DNA of 64,000 nucleotides from JBAMOY01 sp037071015 (GTDB lineage Bacteria > Bacillota_I > Bacilli_A > RF39 > UBA660), in assembly GCA_037071015.1 (NCBI GenBank), contig JBAMOY010000001.1, positions 1,139,483 to 1,203,482 on the forward strand, read 5' to 3'. Below, piece after piece: positions 26,504-34,199 of this stretch. The position numbers were made by a program, and so were the translations under genes. How positions within the stretch are numbered: position 1 is the first letter of the stretch; the number at the start of each line of letters is the position of its first letter. The notes below the pieces were generated by a model. That model was not told the origin of the DNA. It saw only the letters and a list, made by a program, of their open reading frames with translations, and searched no databases.

Positions 26504-26889
26504 GAATTGTTATCTTCTTCATCAACAATTGCATCAATTATTTTATTAATATATTGAGCTTGTTCATGTGTCAAATTTTTCTTTTCATGAAGTTTATCAA
26601 ACACAATTTTTACATTTTGATTTTCTAGACTTTCATACCATTTTGTTTCTTCCTCGTCTGTCATTTCCGCTTTTCTTAAATCTTTTAACATTAAATCATC
26701 TATTTGAATATCAAAAAAGTTAGATAATTTAGCAAGATCTAATGCATCTGGCTCTCTAATTCCTTTTTCCCAGTTACTTATTGCAGTATTGGTTTTATCA
26801 CAATATTTGGCAACTTCTTGTTGTGTTTTTCCTTTAACATTTCTCAAAAATTTTAAGTTAGATGAAAGATAAATATTTTTATTGGTCAT
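26500..26889 (-). CDS. CI-like prophage repressor (XRE family)
   Basis: 129 residues: N-terminal helix-turn-helix (SSNLKFLRNVKGKTQQEVAK, NTAISNWEKGIREPDALDLA; residues about 9-62) and a helical C-terminal part. Divergent from the Cro-like gene with palindromic operators between them. It is co-translated with the ImmA-like protease, its likely antirepressor partner. RBS GGGAGGTG. Confidence 0.85.
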   Translation of the reverse strand: MTNKNIYLSSNLKFLRNVKGKTQQEVAKYCDKTNTAISNWEKGIREPDALDLAKLSNFFDIQIDDLMLKDLRKAEMTDEEETKWYESLENQNVKIVFDKLHEKKNLTHEQAQYINKIIDAIVDEEDNNS

Positions 26890-26950
26890 ATTGCACCTCC
26901 CTCACTGCAATTATATTGTATCACAAAATTTACAAAAAACAAGAAAAAAA

Positions 26951-26967
26951 TTTCACAAAATGTGAAA
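26951..26967. promoter_or_regulatory. operator O1
   Basis: Perfect inverted repeat TTTCACAAAATGTGAAA between the divergent repressor and Cro-like genes. Copies with one weaker half lie at 26981 and 27251. Confidence 0.75.
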
Positions 26968-26974
26968 AAGAATA

Positions 26975-27003
26975 TTGACATTCACGAAATGTGGAGTTAT
27001 AAT
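26975..27003 (+). promoter_or_regulatory. early rightward promoter (PR) with operator O2 in its spacer
   Basis: TTGACA (26975-26980), 17 nt, TATAAT (26998-27003): full consensus. The spacer is filled by operator copy TTCACGAAATGTGGA (26981-26995), so repressor bound there must block polymerase. O1 and O2 centres are 29 bp apart, about three helical turns. Confidence 0.85.
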
Positions 27004-27031
27004 GTGATTAAAGTTAGGAGGGAAAATAAAA

Positions 27032-27247
27032 ATGTGTAATATGATTAGCAGTAAAAAAATAGCTGATAATATCAGAGCAGAAAGAAATAGAGCAAACTTC
27101 ACTCAAGAAGAAGTTGCTAATAAACTAAATGTTACAACCAAGACTTACATGTCGTATGAAAACGATGCAAAAGGTATAAGAGCTACAACCATATATAGCT
27201 TATCACGAATATTTAATTGCAATATTGAAGCTTTTTATTTGCAATAA
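27032..27247 (+). CDS. Cro-like XRE-family regulator
   Basis: 71 residues, single helix-turn-helix (IADNIRAERNRANFTQEEVA, TTKTYMSYENDAKGIRATTI). First gene of the rightward transcript; RBS TAGGAGGG. An additional operator copy follows its stop codon. Likely binds the same operators to shut off the repressor. Confidence 0.82.
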   Translation: MCNMISSKKIADNIRAERNRANFTQEEVANKLNVTTKTYMSYENDAKGIRATTIYSLSRIFNCNIEAFYLQ

Positions 27248-27250
27248 AAA

Positions 27251-27265
27251 TTCACAAAATGTGGA
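27251..27265. promoter_or_regulatory. operator O3 downstream of the Cro-like gene
   Basis: TTCACAAAATGTGGA, the same 15-mer as in the PR spacer with one base changed. It lies 3 nt after the stop codon, about 260 bp from PR, so looping or roadblock control is possible. Confidence 0.6.
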
Positions 27266-27366
27266 TATATAAATGAATTTAATAGCTTATCAGTATTAAA
27301 TAAATATGCATATAAATCAGGCACTTAATGAAAGCCAGGATTAAAAAACATATAGATTAATAAAGT

Positions 27367-27392
27367 TCTAACACCTAATGAGTACTAAAACC
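27367..27392 (+). repeat. 26-bp inverted repeat, left copy
   Basis: TCTAACACCTAATGAGTACT plus AAAACC; its exact reverse complement is at 27799-27824. Together they bracket two minus-strand micro-genes. Confidence 0.8.
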
Positions 27393-27406
27393 AATCACTT
27401 CAACCT

Positions 27407-27559
27407 CTATATAAAAAAGACAAGCCAATGCTTATCTTTGAAATACAAATCGTTAGAGTTATTAATAATCACATTAGTAACGTTTACGGTTATTAACGAA
27501 CCACTAACAATTTCTAATAGCTTTATTAAAAAATTCTTAGTTAAATCACCACCTTTCAT
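27407..27559 (-). CDS. micro-gene A of a tandem pair, 50 codons
   Basis: Minus-strand unit with promoter (TTGATT-N17-TATAAT, 27576-27604) and terminator (27411-27438). The frame from ATG 27559 gives MKGGDLTKNFLIKLLEIVSG and on to KHWLVFFI, but that ATG overlaps the only Shine-Dalgarno (AAAGGTGG). At normal spacing from the SD lies ACT (27541), aligned with the ACG of micro-gene B. From that point the two products are alike (TKNFLIKLLEIV against TKKFIIGLFELIF). Function unknown; hydrophobic N-terminus. Confidence 0.45.
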   Translation of the reverse strand: MKGGDLTKNFLIKLLEIVSGSLITVNVTNVIINNSNDLYFKDKHWLVFFI

Positions 27560-27621
27560 AGTTCGTATCAATTTAATTATAAAAGGTGATGATATAAAAA
27601 TCAATATAAAAAAGACAAGCA

Positions 27622-27738
27622 TTACTGCTTATCTTGAGGCTTATTTAAGTTAATTATGTTGTTGTTACCATTTATGATAACTATATTAAGTTGTTTATCA
27701 AAAATCAACTCAAATAGGCCAATAATAAACTTTTTCGT
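27622..27738 (-). CDS. micro-gene B of the tandem pair, ACG start
   Basis: 38 codons. Promoter TTGAAT-N17-TATAAT (27770-27798), SD GGGGAGGTG, and then ACG (27738) 5-8 nt later; the codon two before it is a TGA stop. The product from ACG is TKKFIIGLFELIFDKQLNIV followed by IINGNNNIINLNKPQDKQ. Terminator AAGATAAGCA/TGCTTGTCTT with T-run at 27605-27635. No ATG, GTG or TTG lies at the right place, so it may share the ACG initiation seen in the late genes. Confidence 0.45.
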   Translation of the reverse strand, partial: TKKFIIGLFELIFDKQLNIVIINGNNNIINLNKPQDKQ

Positions 27739-27798
27739 TAATCACCTCCCCTCGTTTCAGATTAATTAAATTATAGGTGATTAAAAAATATAATTCAA

Positions 27799-27824
27799 GG
27801 TTTTAGTACTCATTAGGTGTTAGA
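27799..27824 (-). repeat. 26-bp inverted repeat, right copy
   Basis: Reverse complement of 27367-27392. It lies just upstream of the micro-gene B promoter. Confidence 0.8.
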
Positions 27825-27889
27825 GAGAAAATTAATAAACTAAACAACAAGACAAGCCTAGAAAAATAGAATTAATTAGGAGGCTCAAA

Positions 27890-28012
27890 ATGAAAAAAAC
27901 AAAGTCCAGCAAAAAATTAAAAATAATAACATTGAATCCCCCTAATGAGGAAGAATCAAAAAAAATGGTAGAAAGGCTTTCCGAATTTTTGAGAGTAAAA
28001 TACTACTCTTAA
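27890..28012 (+). CDS. 40-residue basic protein
   Basis: Starts ATG with TTAGGAGG 7 nt upstream. It reads MKKTKSSKKLKIITLNPPNE and then EESKKMVERLSEFLRVKYYS. The NPPNEEE...L motif resembles small proteins often found near serine recombinases in Bacillota elements. A directionality factor or anti-repressor is possible; no real evidence for either. Confidence 0.55.
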   Translation: MKKTKSSKKLKIITLNPPNEEESKKMVERLSEFLRVKYYS

Positions 28013-28043
28013 AAAATTTGTGGACAAGCAAGGAGGTGATGAT

Positions 28044-28181
28044 ATGAAAGAAATGTTTAAAAGTAAAGGTATCATTTTATTTATTCTATTTGTACTAATT
28101 TTTACATTTATTAATAGTTTAAATATACAAAAAGATGCCGGTGATAGTGCCACCGACAACTCAATAACATTTGTAAATTAA
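28044..28181 (+). CDS. 45-residue single-helix membrane peptide
   Basis: ATG with AAGGAGGTGATG directly upstream. Lys-rich N-terminus, membrane helix (about residues 9-25: GIILFILFVLIFTFINS), polar C-terminus. Small phage membrane peptides of this kind can be toxins or exclusion factors. Function unknown. Confidence 0.55.
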   Translation: MKEMFKSKGIILFILFVLIFTFINSLNIQKDAGDSATDNSITFVN

Positions 28182-28234
28182 TTTACTTGTTAAGTATAGC
28201 ACATTATTTATAAAAAATCAACGGGGAGGTATAA

Positions 28235-28969
28235 ATGGACAATAGTGAAAAAAAGAAAAATACATTTGTATTTCATACAGAATGGTATCAGTATATAAGC
28301 TTATTGAATTTAGAAGAAACAAAGCGTCTTTTATATATTATTCGAGATTATATAGAAAACCTAAAAGAACCTAAAAAAACCGAATTAAGTGATAGGTTAT
28401 TGATGACATGGTTATTTATCAAAAACACTATAGATAAAGACAAAAAGGCCTATGATAAGCGATGTGAAACTTCTAAAATCAATGGTAAAAAAGGTGGAAG
28501 GCCTAAAAATTCAAAAAACCTAAAAAAACCTAAAAAAGCCGATAATGATTATGAATATGATAATGATTATGAATATGATAATGATTATGAATATGATAAT
28601 GATAATTTAGTACTAGATATTTATAGTTTTATCGAACAGAATTTTGGGAGAACATTAGCACCAATCGAATATGAAATTGTAAGTAATTGGGAAGATAGTG
28701 AATTAACAAGGTATGCTATCGGACAAGCTGTTTTAAATGGGGCTTATAGTATCAAATACATCGAAAGAATTTTAGATAGTTATCAAAAGCACAATATAAA
28801 AACAGTTGTAGAAGCACAACAAGAAGAAAAGAAATTTAAGAAAAAGCAAACAACAGGAACTTTCAAAAATGGACCTGAACCTGATTGGCTTGATACTAAT
28901 CCGGCTGAAACGATAGCAAACGAAAAAGAACAAGAGGAAATAAATGACCTGTTAGAAAAATATGAATAG
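28235..28969 (+). CDS. phage replication protein, DUF6291-like N-terminus plus DnaD-like C-terminus
   Basis: 244 residues. The N-terminal region (residues 10-90, TEWYQYISLLNLEETKRLLY) is the segment common to phage replication-initiation proteins, with NGKKGGRPKNSKN. A repeat-rich acidic linker DYEYDN follows (residues 104-125). The DnaD/DnaB_2 region (about 128-195) contains EIVSNWED and YIERILDSYQK. It probably loads the host helicase at the phage origin. RBS GGGGAGG. Confidence 0.75.
   Translation: MDNSEKKKNTFVFHTEWYQYISLLNLEETKRLLYIIRDYIENLKEPKKTELSDRLLMTWLFIKNTIDKDKKAYDKRCETSKINGKKGGRPKNSKNLKKPKKADNDYEYDNDYEYDNDYEYDNDNLVLDIYSFIEQNFGRTLAPIEYEIVSNWEDSELTRYAIGQAVLNGAYSIKYIERILDSYQKHNIKTVVEAQQEEKKFKKKQTTGTFKNGPEPDWLDTNPAETIANEKEQEEINDLLEKYE
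28541..28606 (+). repeat. 18-bp tandem repeat in the replication gene
   Basis: Three identical 18-bp units starting GATAATGATTATGAATAT plus a partial fourth, encoding DNDYEY. Such iterated sequences inside replication genes may serve as the phage origin; here they are very A+T-rich. Origin function is inference. Confidence 0.6.
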
Positions 28970-28976
28970 GAGATTT

Positions 28977-29216
28977 ATGGAGAAAAAACGAAAATATATA
29001 GTCGAGCTAAAAAAGAAACAGAGGCTAGCAAATGTTAAACAAAGTATCTATTTAAAATGGGCTAAAGATGGAATTGTCCATATTGTTTTAGATAAAAACG
29101 AGGCTACAAGGTATACAAAAGAACAAATAGAGAAATTAAAAAAAATAATAGATGAAGAAAGAATTATATTACATGAGGAGGTAAAGAAAAATGGAAAACA
29201 AAAACATAACTTTTGA
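28977..29216 (+). CDS. small basic phage protein of unknown function
   Basis: 79 residues from ATG 28977 (AGGAG 6 nt upstream). An in-frame ATG at 28962 overlaps the previous gene and lacks an RBS. Highly charged and helical, with KWAKDGIVHIVLDKNEATRY. Not recognised. Confidence 0.6.
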   Translation: MEKKRKYIVELKKKQRLANVKQSIYLKWAKDGIVHIVLDKNEATRYTKEQIEKLKKIIDEERIILHEEVKKNGKQKHNF

Positions 29217-29826
29217 TGATATCAAAAAAGCGAATGATACAATTAAAACCTTACCAATAACAAGAACTGATAAACAAACTGGCAAAAAAGTGACTAAAAA
29301 GTATGCTGAAGTAAATCAAAGAATAAAGGCTTTTAGAATGGTGTATCCAACTGGAACAATAGAGACTACATTGGTAAGCGATATTGATGGGACATGTACA
29401 TTTAGAGCGGATATATACGATGGCGATAAATTATTAGCAACTGGTACAGCAAGAGAAAATAGTAAATCATCATTTATCAATCAAACAAATTACATAGAAA
29501 ATTGTGAAACCAGTGCAGTAGGTAGAGCATTAGGAATGTGTGGATTTGGCGTAGATGCTAGTTTATCAAGTGCCGAAGAAGTTCAAAATGCAATTGTTAA
29601 ACAAGAAAAAATGGAAAATGGTCCTATGACAGAAGAACAAGCTTTTATCATAGCTGATTTAACACCAGAACAAAAAGAAACATTGAGAAATTTTTATAAA
29701 AAAGATGTTATGAAATTAACTAAGCAAGAAGCTGAAAATAGTATTAATAGCTTGCAAAAAAAAGGATTGATTAAAACCAAAGAAGAAAAAGAGTTAGAGA
29801 AGAAAGTGAAAGAAGAGGTATTTTAA
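29191..29826 (+). CDS. ERF-like single-strand annealing protein
   Basis: 211 residues. KYAEVNQRIKAFRMVYPTGT, YDGDKLLATGTARE and ENCETSAVGRALGMCGFGVD are the conserved core of a phage annealing-protein group (ERF-like). The C-terminus is a charged helix. It sits between the replication gene and DUF1351/SSB, the usual recombination cluster. It would anneal complementary strands coated by SSB. RBS GAGGAGG. Confidence 0.7.
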   Translation: MENKNITFDDIKKANDTIKTLPITRTDKQTGKKVTKKYAEVNQRIKAFRMVYPTGTIETTLVSDIDGTCTFRADIYDGDKLLATGTARENSKSSFINQTNYIENCETSAVGRALGMCGFGVDASLSSAEEVQNAIVKQEKMENGPMTEEQAFIIADLTPEQKETLRNFYKKDVMKLTKQEAENSINSLQKKGLIKTKEEKELEKKVKEEVF

Positions 29827-30647
29827 TGGAAAAGCCAATTTTAGAAAATGAGATACAGGCAAAAATAAATGGATTTGCCACTGTAGAAGATAACATATCA
29901 GAGGCAAAGGAATACGCCTTAAAATTGAAAGAATATTATTCAACATTAGTATTTACTGATGAACAAATTGTAGAAGCCAAAGGTGAAAGAGCAAGCATTA
30001 ATAAAGTAGTAAAAAAAATAGCAGATTATAGAAAAAATATAATAGTAGAATTTAAGAAGCCTATTGAGCTATTTGAAACCACAGCAAAAGAAACTGAAAA
30101 GATCTTAAAAGAAACAGCTGATTTTGTAGATGTACAAGTAAAGAATTTTGAAAATAAAGAAAAGAAAGAAAAAAGAAATCAAGTACAAACAATTTTTGAT
30201 GAATTAATTGGTAAAGAAGCATTAAGTGAATTAATCAATTTAGAGATGGTATTTGATGAAAGATATTTAAATAAGACTTATTCATTAGAAAAAGTGGAAG
30301 AGGATTTATTTAATAAAATTAGAAAAATTGCAGACGAATTAACAGCTATTAAAAATTTAAATAGTGAACACGAATTGGCACTAATTAACATGTATTTAAA
30401 AGATTTTGATTTGAGTAAAGTAATAGTTGAAAGCAATCGTTTAGAAGAATTAAAGAAAGCAACTGTTAAGATTGAAGAAAAAACAGAAGAAATTAAACAA
30501 GAAAAAATGGTTTCTAAAAAAGTAGAGATTGAGGATATAGACCCAGTTAAGACTTATACATTGAAAATCACAGGAACATTATCACAACAACGAAAATTAA
30601 AACAATTTTTAGACTTAAATGATATGACTTATGAAAGAGTTGAATAG
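29826..30647 (+). CDS. DUF1351 phage protein
   Basis: 273 residues, long helical coiled-coil protein with RASINKVVKKIADYRKNIIVEF (about residues 58-78), typical of DUF1351. Its start overlaps the stop of the annealing gene by 1 nt (TAATG). The family accompanies phage annealing proteins and SSB; biochemical role unknown. Confidence 0.7.
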   Translation: MEKPILENEIQAKINGFATVEDNISEAKEYALKLKEYYSTLVFTDEQIVEAKGERASINKVVKKIADYRKNIIVEFKKPIELFETTAKETEKILKETADFVDVQVKNFENKEKKEKRNQVQTIFDELIGKEALSELINLEMVFDERYLNKTYSLEKVEEDLFNKIRKIADELTAIKNLNSEHELALINMYLKDFDLSKVIVESNRLEELKKATVKIEEKTEEIKQEKMVSKKVEIEDIDPVKTYTLKITGTLSQQRKLKQFLDLNDMTYERVE

Positions 30648-30649
30648 TC

Positions 30650-30865
30650 ATGTATAGATGTTGTAATTGCAGAAGCGAATTTGAAGAAACCGATTCTAAA
30701 AGGATTTGTTTTGAGCAAGAATATGGTATCGCAAATCTATTTGACACTAGAACATATACAAATATACAAGTATGTCCGAACTGTAAAGATGATGATATAG
30801 AAGAAGTTGAGGAGGAAAATTATGAACAAAGTATGTTTAATAGGAAGATTAACAGCACAACCTGA
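30650..30865 (+). CDS. small zinc-ribbon phage protein
   Basis: 71 residues with CCNCRSEFEE near the N-terminus and VCPNCKDDDIEE near residue 44: one zinc ribbon with a long insert, and an acidic tail that overlaps the ssb start. Not assigned further. Confidence 0.6.
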   Translation: MYRCCNCRSEFEETDSKRICFEQEYGIANLFDTRTYTNIQVCPNCKDDDIEEVEEENYEQSMFNRKINSTT

Positions 30866-31244
30866 ATTAAGATATAACAATGGTAATGTAGCATACACTA
30901 GATTTACATTAGCAGTAAATAGAAACTTTACAAGTCAAAATGGAGAAAGAGAAACAGATTTTATTAATTGTGTAGCTTGGAGAAAAACAGCCGAACTAAT
31001 TTGTGAACATTTGAACAAAGGAAGTCAAATAGGAATTGAGGGAAGAATACAAACAGGAAGTTACGATGATAAAGATGGTAATAAAAGATTTACAACTGAT
31101 GTAATAGTAGAAAACTTAACATTTGTAGATAGTAAAAAAAGCGAAAGACCCGAACCTGAATATGAAGAACCACAACAACAAGAAAGTGATCCATTTGCTG
31201 ATTTTGGTGAACAAATAAGTGTTGAAGATAACTTTTTAGACTAG
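30822..31244 (+). CDS. ssb: single-stranded DNA-binding protein
   Basis: 140 residues from ATG 30822 (GAGGAGG upstream). OB fold: MNKVCLIGRLTAQPELRY, TRFTLAVNRNF, DFINCVAWRKTAELICEHLNKGSQIGIEGRIQTGSYDDKDG; acidic C-terminal tip DPFADFG...DNFLD that recruits partner proteins. It protects ssDNA during phage replication. Confidence 0.93.
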   Translation: MNKVCLIGRLTAQPELRYNNGNVAYTRFTLAVNRNFTSQNGERETDFINCVAWRKTAELICEHLNKGSQIGIEGRIQTGSYDDKDGNKRFTTDVIVENLTFVDSKKSERPEPEYEEPQQQESDPFADFGEQISVEDNFLD

Positions 31245-31252
31245 GTGGTAAT

Positions 31253-31699
31253 ATGGGAACTTTTAGAGGTACACCATTAAAATTAATTCAATATCTTTAT
31301 GAACAAGATAAAAACAAAGTATATGAAGTTAAAGAATATAAAGAACAAAGAAACAATAAGCAAAATAGCAAGTATTGGAAACTGCTTAATGAATTATCTT
31401 TAACTTTAAAAATAGGAGTAGAAGAATTACATTTTGATATGTTAAAACACTATAGCCAAAGGTATGAAATTTTAGTTCCTAGTGATTATCAAATAAGAGG
31501 TATTGAATATTACGAAAGAAAATCAACAATAAAAAAAGGTGGTAAAGAGTTTAATGTCTATATGATATATACTCCTAGCCATGAACTTAACGAAAGTGAA
31601 TTTGCAATTTTACTACAAGGATTATGTGAAGAGTGCAAACAAGTAGGCATTGACACAAGAAGTCCAGAGGAAATAAGAAAAGATGAAAGTTTAATGTAG
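31253..31699 (+). CDS. NinB-like recombination protein
   Basis: 148 residues. KEYKEQRNNKQNSKYWKLLNELS (about residues 27-50) and the C-terminal EFAILLQGLCEECKQVGIDTRSPEE match the patt of NinB/Orf-type recombination mediators, which help load annealing or recombinase proteins on SSB-coated DNA. The position right after ssb supports this. Similarity is moderate. Confidence 0.55.
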   Translation: MGTFRGTPLKLIQYLYEQDKNKVYEVKEYKEQRNNKQNSKYWKLLNELSLTLKIGVEELHFDMLKHYSQRYEILVPSDYQIRGIEYYERKSTIKKGGKEFNVYMIYTPSHELNESEFAILLQGLCEECKQVGIDTRSPEEIRKDESLM

Positions 31700-31707
31700 G
31701 AGAAAAT

Positions 31708-32178
31708 ATGATATTAGCAATAGACCCAGGCAATATAGAAAGTGCATATTGCTTAATAGAAAAAGATACGTATAAGCCAGTTGAATTTGGAAAAATCAAA
31801 AATGAAGATTTACTATATAAACTAGAGATATATGAACATTTAAATCGATTTTTAACTATAGAAATGGTTGCAAGTTATGGTATGCCAGTCGGAAAAGAAA
31901 TTTTTGACACTTGTGTGTGGATAGGCAGATTTATTCAAGTTCTAGATAAAGGGTTTACGTTGGTTTATAGAAAAGACGTGAAGATTAATTTATGTAATTC
32001 TATGAGAGCTAAAGATAGCAATATTAGACAAGCCTTAATAGATAGATTTGGTGTAGTAGGAACTAAGAAAAATCAAGGGTGGTTTTATGGATTTAAAGCT
32101 GATATATGGAGTGCATATGCAGTAGGTATAACTTATTTAGATCAAAAAAGAGAAATTTATGGAGGAGAAAATGATTGA
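31708..32178 (+). CDS. RuvC/RNase H-fold phage Holliday-junction resolvase-like protein
   Basis: 156 residues with acidic motifs of the fold: LAIDPGNIESAYCL, TIEMVASYGMPVG, and DIWSAYAVGITYLD. Also RAKDSNIRQALIDRFG. Likely resolves branched DNA before packaging. The alternative is another RNase H-like nuclease. Confidence 0.7.
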   Translation: MILAIDPGNIESAYCLIEKDTYKPVEFGKIKNEDLLYKLEIYEHLNRFLTIEMVASYGMPVGKEIFDTCVWIGRFIQVLDKGFTLVYRKDVKINLCNSMRAKDSNIRQALIDRFGVVGTKKNQGWFYGFKADIWSAYAVGITYLDQKREIYGGEND

Positions 32179-33118
32179 TTATAAAAAATTAGACGCAATA
32201 GTAGTAAAGAGTCAAGAAGAATTAGATATGATACCTTTAGATTATAAAGGAAGAATTTATATAGAATTTGGAGATTGTTGGAATAGAGCTGTAGTAAAAA
32301 ATAGATATTATTATCCAGTTATAGCTCGAGATAACTCATCAATTGAAGCTTGGAATAACTCATCAATTGTAGCTTGGAATAACTCATCAATTGAAGCTCG
32401 AGATAAATCATCAATTGTAGCTCGAGATAACTCATCAATTGTAGCTCGAGATAACTCATCAATTGTAGCTCGAGATAACTCATCAATTGTAGCTCGAGAT
32501 AACTCATCAATTGAAGCTTGGAATAACTCATCAATTGAAGCTCGAGATAAATCATCAATTGTAGCTCGAGATAACTCATCAATTGTAGCTCGAGATAACT
32601 CATCAATTGAAGCTAAAGGCAATAGTCAAATAATAGATAGAACTGACGGAGGATACAATAAACCAAAGATAAAAATATCAGGAAATGCCAGAATTGTTTA
32701 TTATCCTAAAAACATAAATGATTATTTAGATTTTTATGAAATCAAACATACAAAAACAAAAGCTACTTTTTATAAAGCAGTTCGAAAAATAGGAAATAGA
32801 TATGTTTCTGATTGGGATAGTAATTTTGAATATATAATTGGCGAAATCAAAGAAGAAATTTGTGATACCGATATTAATGAAGATTGTGGTAGAGGCATAC
32901 ACATATCACACTTAAATTGGGCATTAGACTTTGGTGCTAATTGGGATAATTTAGCTATTATAGAAGTTGAGACCAAAATAAAAGATATAGTAGTTCCTTT
33001 AAATACTAGTGGTAAGGTTAGAACCGGAGAAGTAAAGATTATTAGGGAAGTACCTCTTTCCAAATGCGGACTATATGGGCAAATCATTGAAAGAAGGCGT
33101 AATCATGCTAATTCATAA
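32171..33118 (+). CDS. phage protein with octapeptide (beta-helix-like) repeats and DUF7666-like domain
   Basis: 315 residues from ATG 32171 (GGAGG 3-7 nt upstream; the in-frame ATG at 32159 overlaps that RBS). Residues about 52-147 are twelve 8-residue repeats of the type ARDNSSIV with E/V and RD/WN alternation, then a degenerate unit. A C-terminal domain (about 178-305) follows, with TKATFYKAVRKIG, CGRGIHISHLNWALDF and TGEVKIIREVPL. The repeats look like a right-handed beta-helix. Function unknown. Confidence 0.65.
   Translation: MIDYKKLDAIVVKSQEELDMIPLDYKGRIYIEFGDCWNRAVVKNRYYYPVIARDNSSIEAWNNSSIVAWNNSSIEARDKSSIVARDNSSIVARDNSSIVARDNSSIVARDNSSIEAWNNSSIEARDKSSIVARDNSSIVARDNSSIEAKGNSQIIDRTDGGYNKPKIKISGNARIVYYPKNINDYLDFYEIKHTKTKATFYKAVRKIGNRYVSDWDSNFEYIIGEIKEEICDTDINEDCGRGIHISHLNWALDFGANWDNLAIIEVETKIKDIVVPLNTSGKVRTGEVKIIREVPLSKCGLYGQIIERRRNHANS
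32324..32611 (+). repeat. twelve 24-bp tandem repeats coding octapeptides
   Basis: Units follow GCTCGAGATAACTCATCAAT plus TGTA, with a few fixed variants (GAA for GTA, TGGAAT for CGAGAT, AAA for AAC). DNA identity is near complete, so the array probably expanded recently by slippage or unequal recombination. All three minus-strand readings stay partly open by chance of the repeat. Confidence 0.9.
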
Positions 33119-33566
33119 GGCTGGTGATATTTTGCAAGCAAAAGAAAATATAATATGCCATCAAGTAAATGAAGATGGAGTTATGGGTGGAGGGTTAGCT
33201 AAAAGCATAGCTAATCTCTATCCTAAAGTCGAAAAACAATATAAGAAGTTTTGTGAAACAGTAGAATATAATAAAAGTTTAATAGGCCATTATATTGTAA
33301 CTAATATAGGTACACATAAATATATAGCCAGTTGTTTTACACAAGATGATTTTGTTACAGACTTAAAAGTCATAAGAACTGTTTTCAGTGGATTGATAGA
33401 AAGTTGCAAATTAAATGGCTTTAGTATAGCAATTCCATATAAATATGGTTGTGGCATAGCAAAAGGAAATTGGGAAGAAGTATCAAAATTATTTGAGGCT
33501 CTATCTAATGAATATGGTGTAGATGTTTCGGTTTATAAGTTAGGGGTCAAAAATGTTAAAGATTAA
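33105..33566 (+). CDS. macrodomain protein
   Basis: 153 residues from ATG 33105 (GAAGGCG upstream; in-frame ATG 33075 lies in the previous gene). Macro-domain features: HKAGDILQ, ICHQVNEDGVMGGGLAKSI (ADP-ribose loop), YIASCFTQDD, IAIPYKYGCGIAKGNWEEV. Such proteins bind or remove ADP-ribose and, in phages, can counter NAD+ or ADP-ribose based defence. That role is inferred. Confidence 0.75.
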   Translation: MLIHKAGDILQAKENIICHQVNEDGVMGGGLAKSIANLYPKVEKQYKKFCETVEYNKSLIGHYIVTNIGTHKYIASCFTQDDFVTDLKVIRTVFSGLIESCKLNGFSIAIPYKYGCGIAKGNWEEVSKLFEALSNEYGVDVSVYKLGVKNVKD

Positions 33567-33849
33567 AGATAATGTAGATTCAAAAGAATTAGAAAAATAT
33601 GGATTTATTAAATTAAATATCATGGATGGTGATGATTGTATAGAAACTAATGTATATTGCGCTATTCAAGAAGATGATAAAAGGTTTATTGAAAATAACT
33701 GTATTAATGATTATTTTGTTGAATTTTATTTTAATAATAAAGGAGAAATAGATTACTGTTGCTATCCAGAACAAAGAAATGAACCCTTTTTTAATAGTAT
33801 AATGTTTGACCTAATAAAAGCTGGTTTAGTAGAAAAGGTGGAAAAATGA
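33553..33849 (+). CDS. phage protein of unknown function
   Basis: 98 residues, acidic, overlaps the macrodomain gene by 14 bp and the next gene by 4 bp. No motif recognised. Confidence 0.55.
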   Translation: MLKIKDNVDSKELEKYGFIKLNIMDGDDCIETNVYCAIQEDDKRFIENNCINDYFVEFYFNNKGEIDYCCYPEQRNEPFFNSIMFDLIKAGLVEKVEK

Positions 33850-34199
33850 AATTAGAAGTAGGAATGTATGTAAGAACTGATAAAGGACTTATTGGGAAAA
33901 TAACATTTATACAAAATGAATATGCTAGAACTGATAAATTTATTTTTGATAAAGACAAATTAGAAAGATGTAGTTTATTTAAAGAAAACATATTAAAAGC
34001 AAGGCATATCATAATGAAACTAATAGAAGAAGGGGATTATGTTAATGGCTATAAAGTATTTAAAAAAGATGGTTATTTATGGATAGAAAGATTAGATAAT
34101 CACGTAACACCACATTTTACTAGATTAGATTATTTAGATATTAAATCAATAGTAACAAAAGAACAATTTGAAAGTATGAGTTATAAGGTAGGTGATTAG
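33846..34199 (+). CDS. phage protein of unknown function
   Basis: 117 residues beginning MKLEVGMYVRTDKGLIGKIT, a small beta-barrel-like start often seen in phage accessory proteins. ATGA-type overlap upstream; the next gene follows directly. Function unknown. Confidence 0.55.
   Translation: MKLEVGMYVRTDKGLIGKITFIQNEYARTDKFIFDKDKLERCSLFKENILKARHIIMKLIEEGDYVNGYKVFKKDGYLWIERLDNHVTPHFTRLDYLDIKSIVTKEQFESMSYKVGD

Noticed and set aside
27378..27653. plus-strand 91-codon frame across the micro-gene cassette
   Set aside because: Runs antisense to two units that have promoters and terminators, and lacks an RBS.
27356..27839. ATTAATAAA on both sides of the inverted-repeat cassette as a target duplication
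   Set aside because: Copies are 2 and 6 nt from the repeat ends, and such A+T strings are common here.
24941..27913. 15-bp inverted copy ACAAAGTCCAGCAAA upstream of the recombinase and in the 40-codon ORF
   Set aside because: One or a few such matches are expected by chance in 64 kb of AT-rich DNA; no other support.
32324..32611. regular 24-bp repeats as a CRISPR array
   Set aside because: No spacers; the repeats are contiguous and in frame as octapeptides.
32311..32622. long minus-strand open frames over the octapeptide repeats
   Set aside because: They are reflections of the 24-bp repeat and have no RBS or flanking gene structure.
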